A program made the translations under genes and the position numbers. A stretch of 64,000 nucleotides of DNA. It comes from Phycisphaerae bacterium. Its GTDB lineage: Bacteria; Planctomycetota; Phycisphaerae; UBA1845. The notes under the pieces are model-generated. The model ran no database searches. It had not been told where the DNA came from and worked only from the letters and a program-made list of their open reading frames with translations. The stretch spans positions 124,001 to 188,000 of the forward strand of contig JAGFJJ010000046.1 of assembly GCA_024102815.1 (NCBI GenBank), given 5' to 3'. Positions 62,764 to 64,000 of the stretch are shown here, piece by piece (within the stretch, counting starts at the first letter, position 1; each line of letters opens with the position of its first letter).

Positions 62764-64000
62764 ATGGCGAAGACGGTGAGCGATTACCTGATAGACAGAC
62801 TATACGAGTGGGGCATCCATCGCATTTATGGATACCCCGGCGATGGCATCAACGGCATCATGGGCGCGCTGTTGCGTGCCGGAGAAAAAATGCAATTCAT
62901 ACAGACCCGCCATGAAGAGATGGCCGCATTCATGGCATGCGCCCATGCCAAGTTTACCGGGGATATTGGCGTATGTATGGCAACTTCCGGGCCGGGGGCA
63001 ATCCACTTGCTCAACGGACTCTACGATGCCCGCATGGATCATCAGCCGGTTCTGGCGATTGTCGGGCAGCAGGCGTCGACGGCACTCGGCAGCGAGTATC
63101 AACAGGAAGTCGACCTCGGCACGCTGTACAAGGACGTGGCCTCGAGTTTCGTCCACACGGTTTCCTCCCCCGTGCAGATGCGGCACATTGTCGATCGCGC
63201 AGTCCGCATCAGCACCGCGGACAGCACCGTGACGTGCATTATCATTCCGAACGATATACAGGAAGAACCCGCGGTCGAGGCCCCTCCGCGAAAGCACGGT
63301 GTGGTCTTCTCTGGTTCGGGCTATTCGAAGCCGCGTATCATTCCCAAAGACAGCGACTTGAAGCGGGCTGCGGATGTTCTGAATGCCGGAAAAAAGGTAG
63401 CGATGCTCATTGGTGCCGGAGCCATCAGCGCGGCCGACGAAGTGATGGAGACCGCCGAAATCCTCGGTGCAGGAATAGCGAAAGCCCTCCTCGGAAAGGC
63501 GGCCCTGCCGGACGAGTTGCCATACGTCACCGGAGCGATAGGTCTGCTGGGGACCAAACCCAGCTGGGTCCTCATGAACGAGTGTGATTCGCTACTCGTC
63601 GTCGGTTCCAATTTTCCTTATTCCGAGTTTTTGCCGAAAGCCGGGTCCGCGCGGGGTGTACAGATCGACATCAAGGCGCGCAACCTGTCTGCCCGTTACC
63701 CGATGGAGGTCAATCTGCACGGCGAGGCAAAGGAGACGCTCCAGGCACTTATCCCTCTACTGCATCGCAAGGAGGATCGATCGTGGCAGGAGCAGGTCCG
63801 CAACGGTGTCGAGGAGTGGTGGAAGGTCCTCGAAGCGCGGGCAAAGAACGAAGCGGATCCGATTAATCCGCAGCTCCTTTTTTGGGAGCTCTCGCCAAAG
63901 CTGCCTGATAACTGCATTATCACATGCGATTCCGGAACGGCCGCCAATTGGTTCGCTCGCGACCTTAAGGTTCGTAGCGGCATGCTCGCGTCGCTCTCCG
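62764..64000 (+). CDS. Thiamine-pyrophosphate enzyme, pyruvate oxidase/acetolactate synthase family (partial)
   Basis: 412 codons are visible; the gene runs off the window. The N-terminal TPP-binding PYR domain has MAKTVSDYLIDRLYEWGIHR, YGYPGDGINGIMGAL, and TRHEEMAAFMACAHAKFTG with the catalytic glutamate. Then MATSGPGAIHLLNGLYDA and PVLAIVGQQASTALGSEYQQEVD follow. The central domain (about 200-340) begins the FAD/nucleotide-binding region, with LIGAGA and DSLLVVGSNFPYSEFLP. The third (PP) domain starts near NCIITCDSGTAANWFARD. The closest known role is a PoxB-like or generic pyruvate-converting enzyme, but the substrate is not fixed by what is visible. AGGGGAA precedes the ATG. It is likely co-transcribed with the ASRT-like gene. 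Confidence 0.85.
   Translation, partial: MAKTVSDYLIDRLYEWGIHRIYGYPGDGINGIMGALLRAGEKMQFIQTRHEEMAAFMACAHAKFTGDIGVCMATSGPGAIHLLNGLYDARMDHQPVLAIVGQQASTALGSEYQQEVDLGTLYKDVASSFVHTVSSPVQMRHIVDRAVRISTADSTVTCIIIPNDIQEEPAVEAPPRKHGVVFSGSGYSKPRIIPKDSDLKRAADVLNAGKKVAMLIGAGAISAADEVMETAEILGAGIAKALLGKAALPDELPYVTGAIGLLGTKPSWVLMNECDSLLVVGSNFPYSEFLPKAGSARGVQIDIKARNLSARYPMEVNLHGEAKETLQALIPLLHRKEDRSWQEQVRNGVEEWWKVLEARAKNEADPINPQLLFWELSPKLPDNCIITCDSGTAANWFARDLKVRSGMLASLS

Overview
The window is about 64 kb of moderately GC-rich bacterial DNA, densely packed and mostly arranged as short operons with 1-7 bp gene overlaps. Several features point to a planctomycete, probably a Phycisphaerae-like lineage. There is a very large secreted protein with Ig-like, Kelch-like and C-terminal dockerin-like modules, a 1.5-kaa MopE-like protein with DNDCDG repeats, an alternative complex III operon joined to an A2-type caa3 oxidase, and several multi-domain RND pump subunits. 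The lineage call is an inference from protein families; no rRNA or tRNA gene was found to confirm it.

Layout. 1-3166 (minus): the N-terminal part of ergothioneine synthase EgtB, then an ABC importer made of an ATPase and a binding-protein/permease fusion of the OpuC/EgtU class. 3454-16886: secreted and surface proteins (a PKD-repeat lipoprotein, the Kelch/Ig/dockerin protein, the DNDCDG-repeat protein) with an overlapping pair of GT-B glycosyltransferases among them. 17125-25398 (minus): a Cus/Czc-type heavy-metal efflux operon of a Cys-rich exported protein, an outer-membrane factor, an adaptor with metal-binding and YHS domains, and an RND pump. 25705-27089: a rhodanese and a membrane/RCK_C protein. 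27083-31386 (minus): a second RND permease and adaptor. 31606-33411: a bifunctional acyltransferase resembling ornithine-lipid synthase OlsF. 33848-38388: a third adaptor and RND permease.

38739-50529 is a housekeeping and stress region. It holds an S2P protease with CBS domains, an encapsulated ferritin with its encapsulin shell, an Fpg-family DNA glycosylase, a DUF72 protein, PEP carboxylase, a CBS-pair protein, a protein of unknown function, a SpoIIAA-like protein, the TrkA/TrkH potassium uptake pair and a DUF421 membrane protein.

50706-62181 is an uninterrupted respiratory operon. It encodes alternative complex III (ActA pentaheme cytochrome, ActB, an ActC-ActD fusion, ActE, ActF) followed directly by a small linker protein and cytochrome oxidase subunits II (with fused cytochrome c), I (YSHPAVY motif, lacking the D-channel glutamate), III and IV. 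Together these form a complete quinol-to-oxygen electron chain. After it come a homologue of the Anabaena sensory rhodopsin transducer (62361-62735) and the start of a thiamine-pyrophosphate enzyme of the pyruvate oxidase/acetolactate synthase family, cut by the window end.

No CRISPR array, insertion sequence, prophage or integrase was seen. The most noteworthy items are the egtB-linked transporter, the ActCD fusion, the metal-domain-rich CusB and its Cys-rich partner, the encapsulin pair, and the rhodopsin-transducer-like protein beside a respiratory operon.
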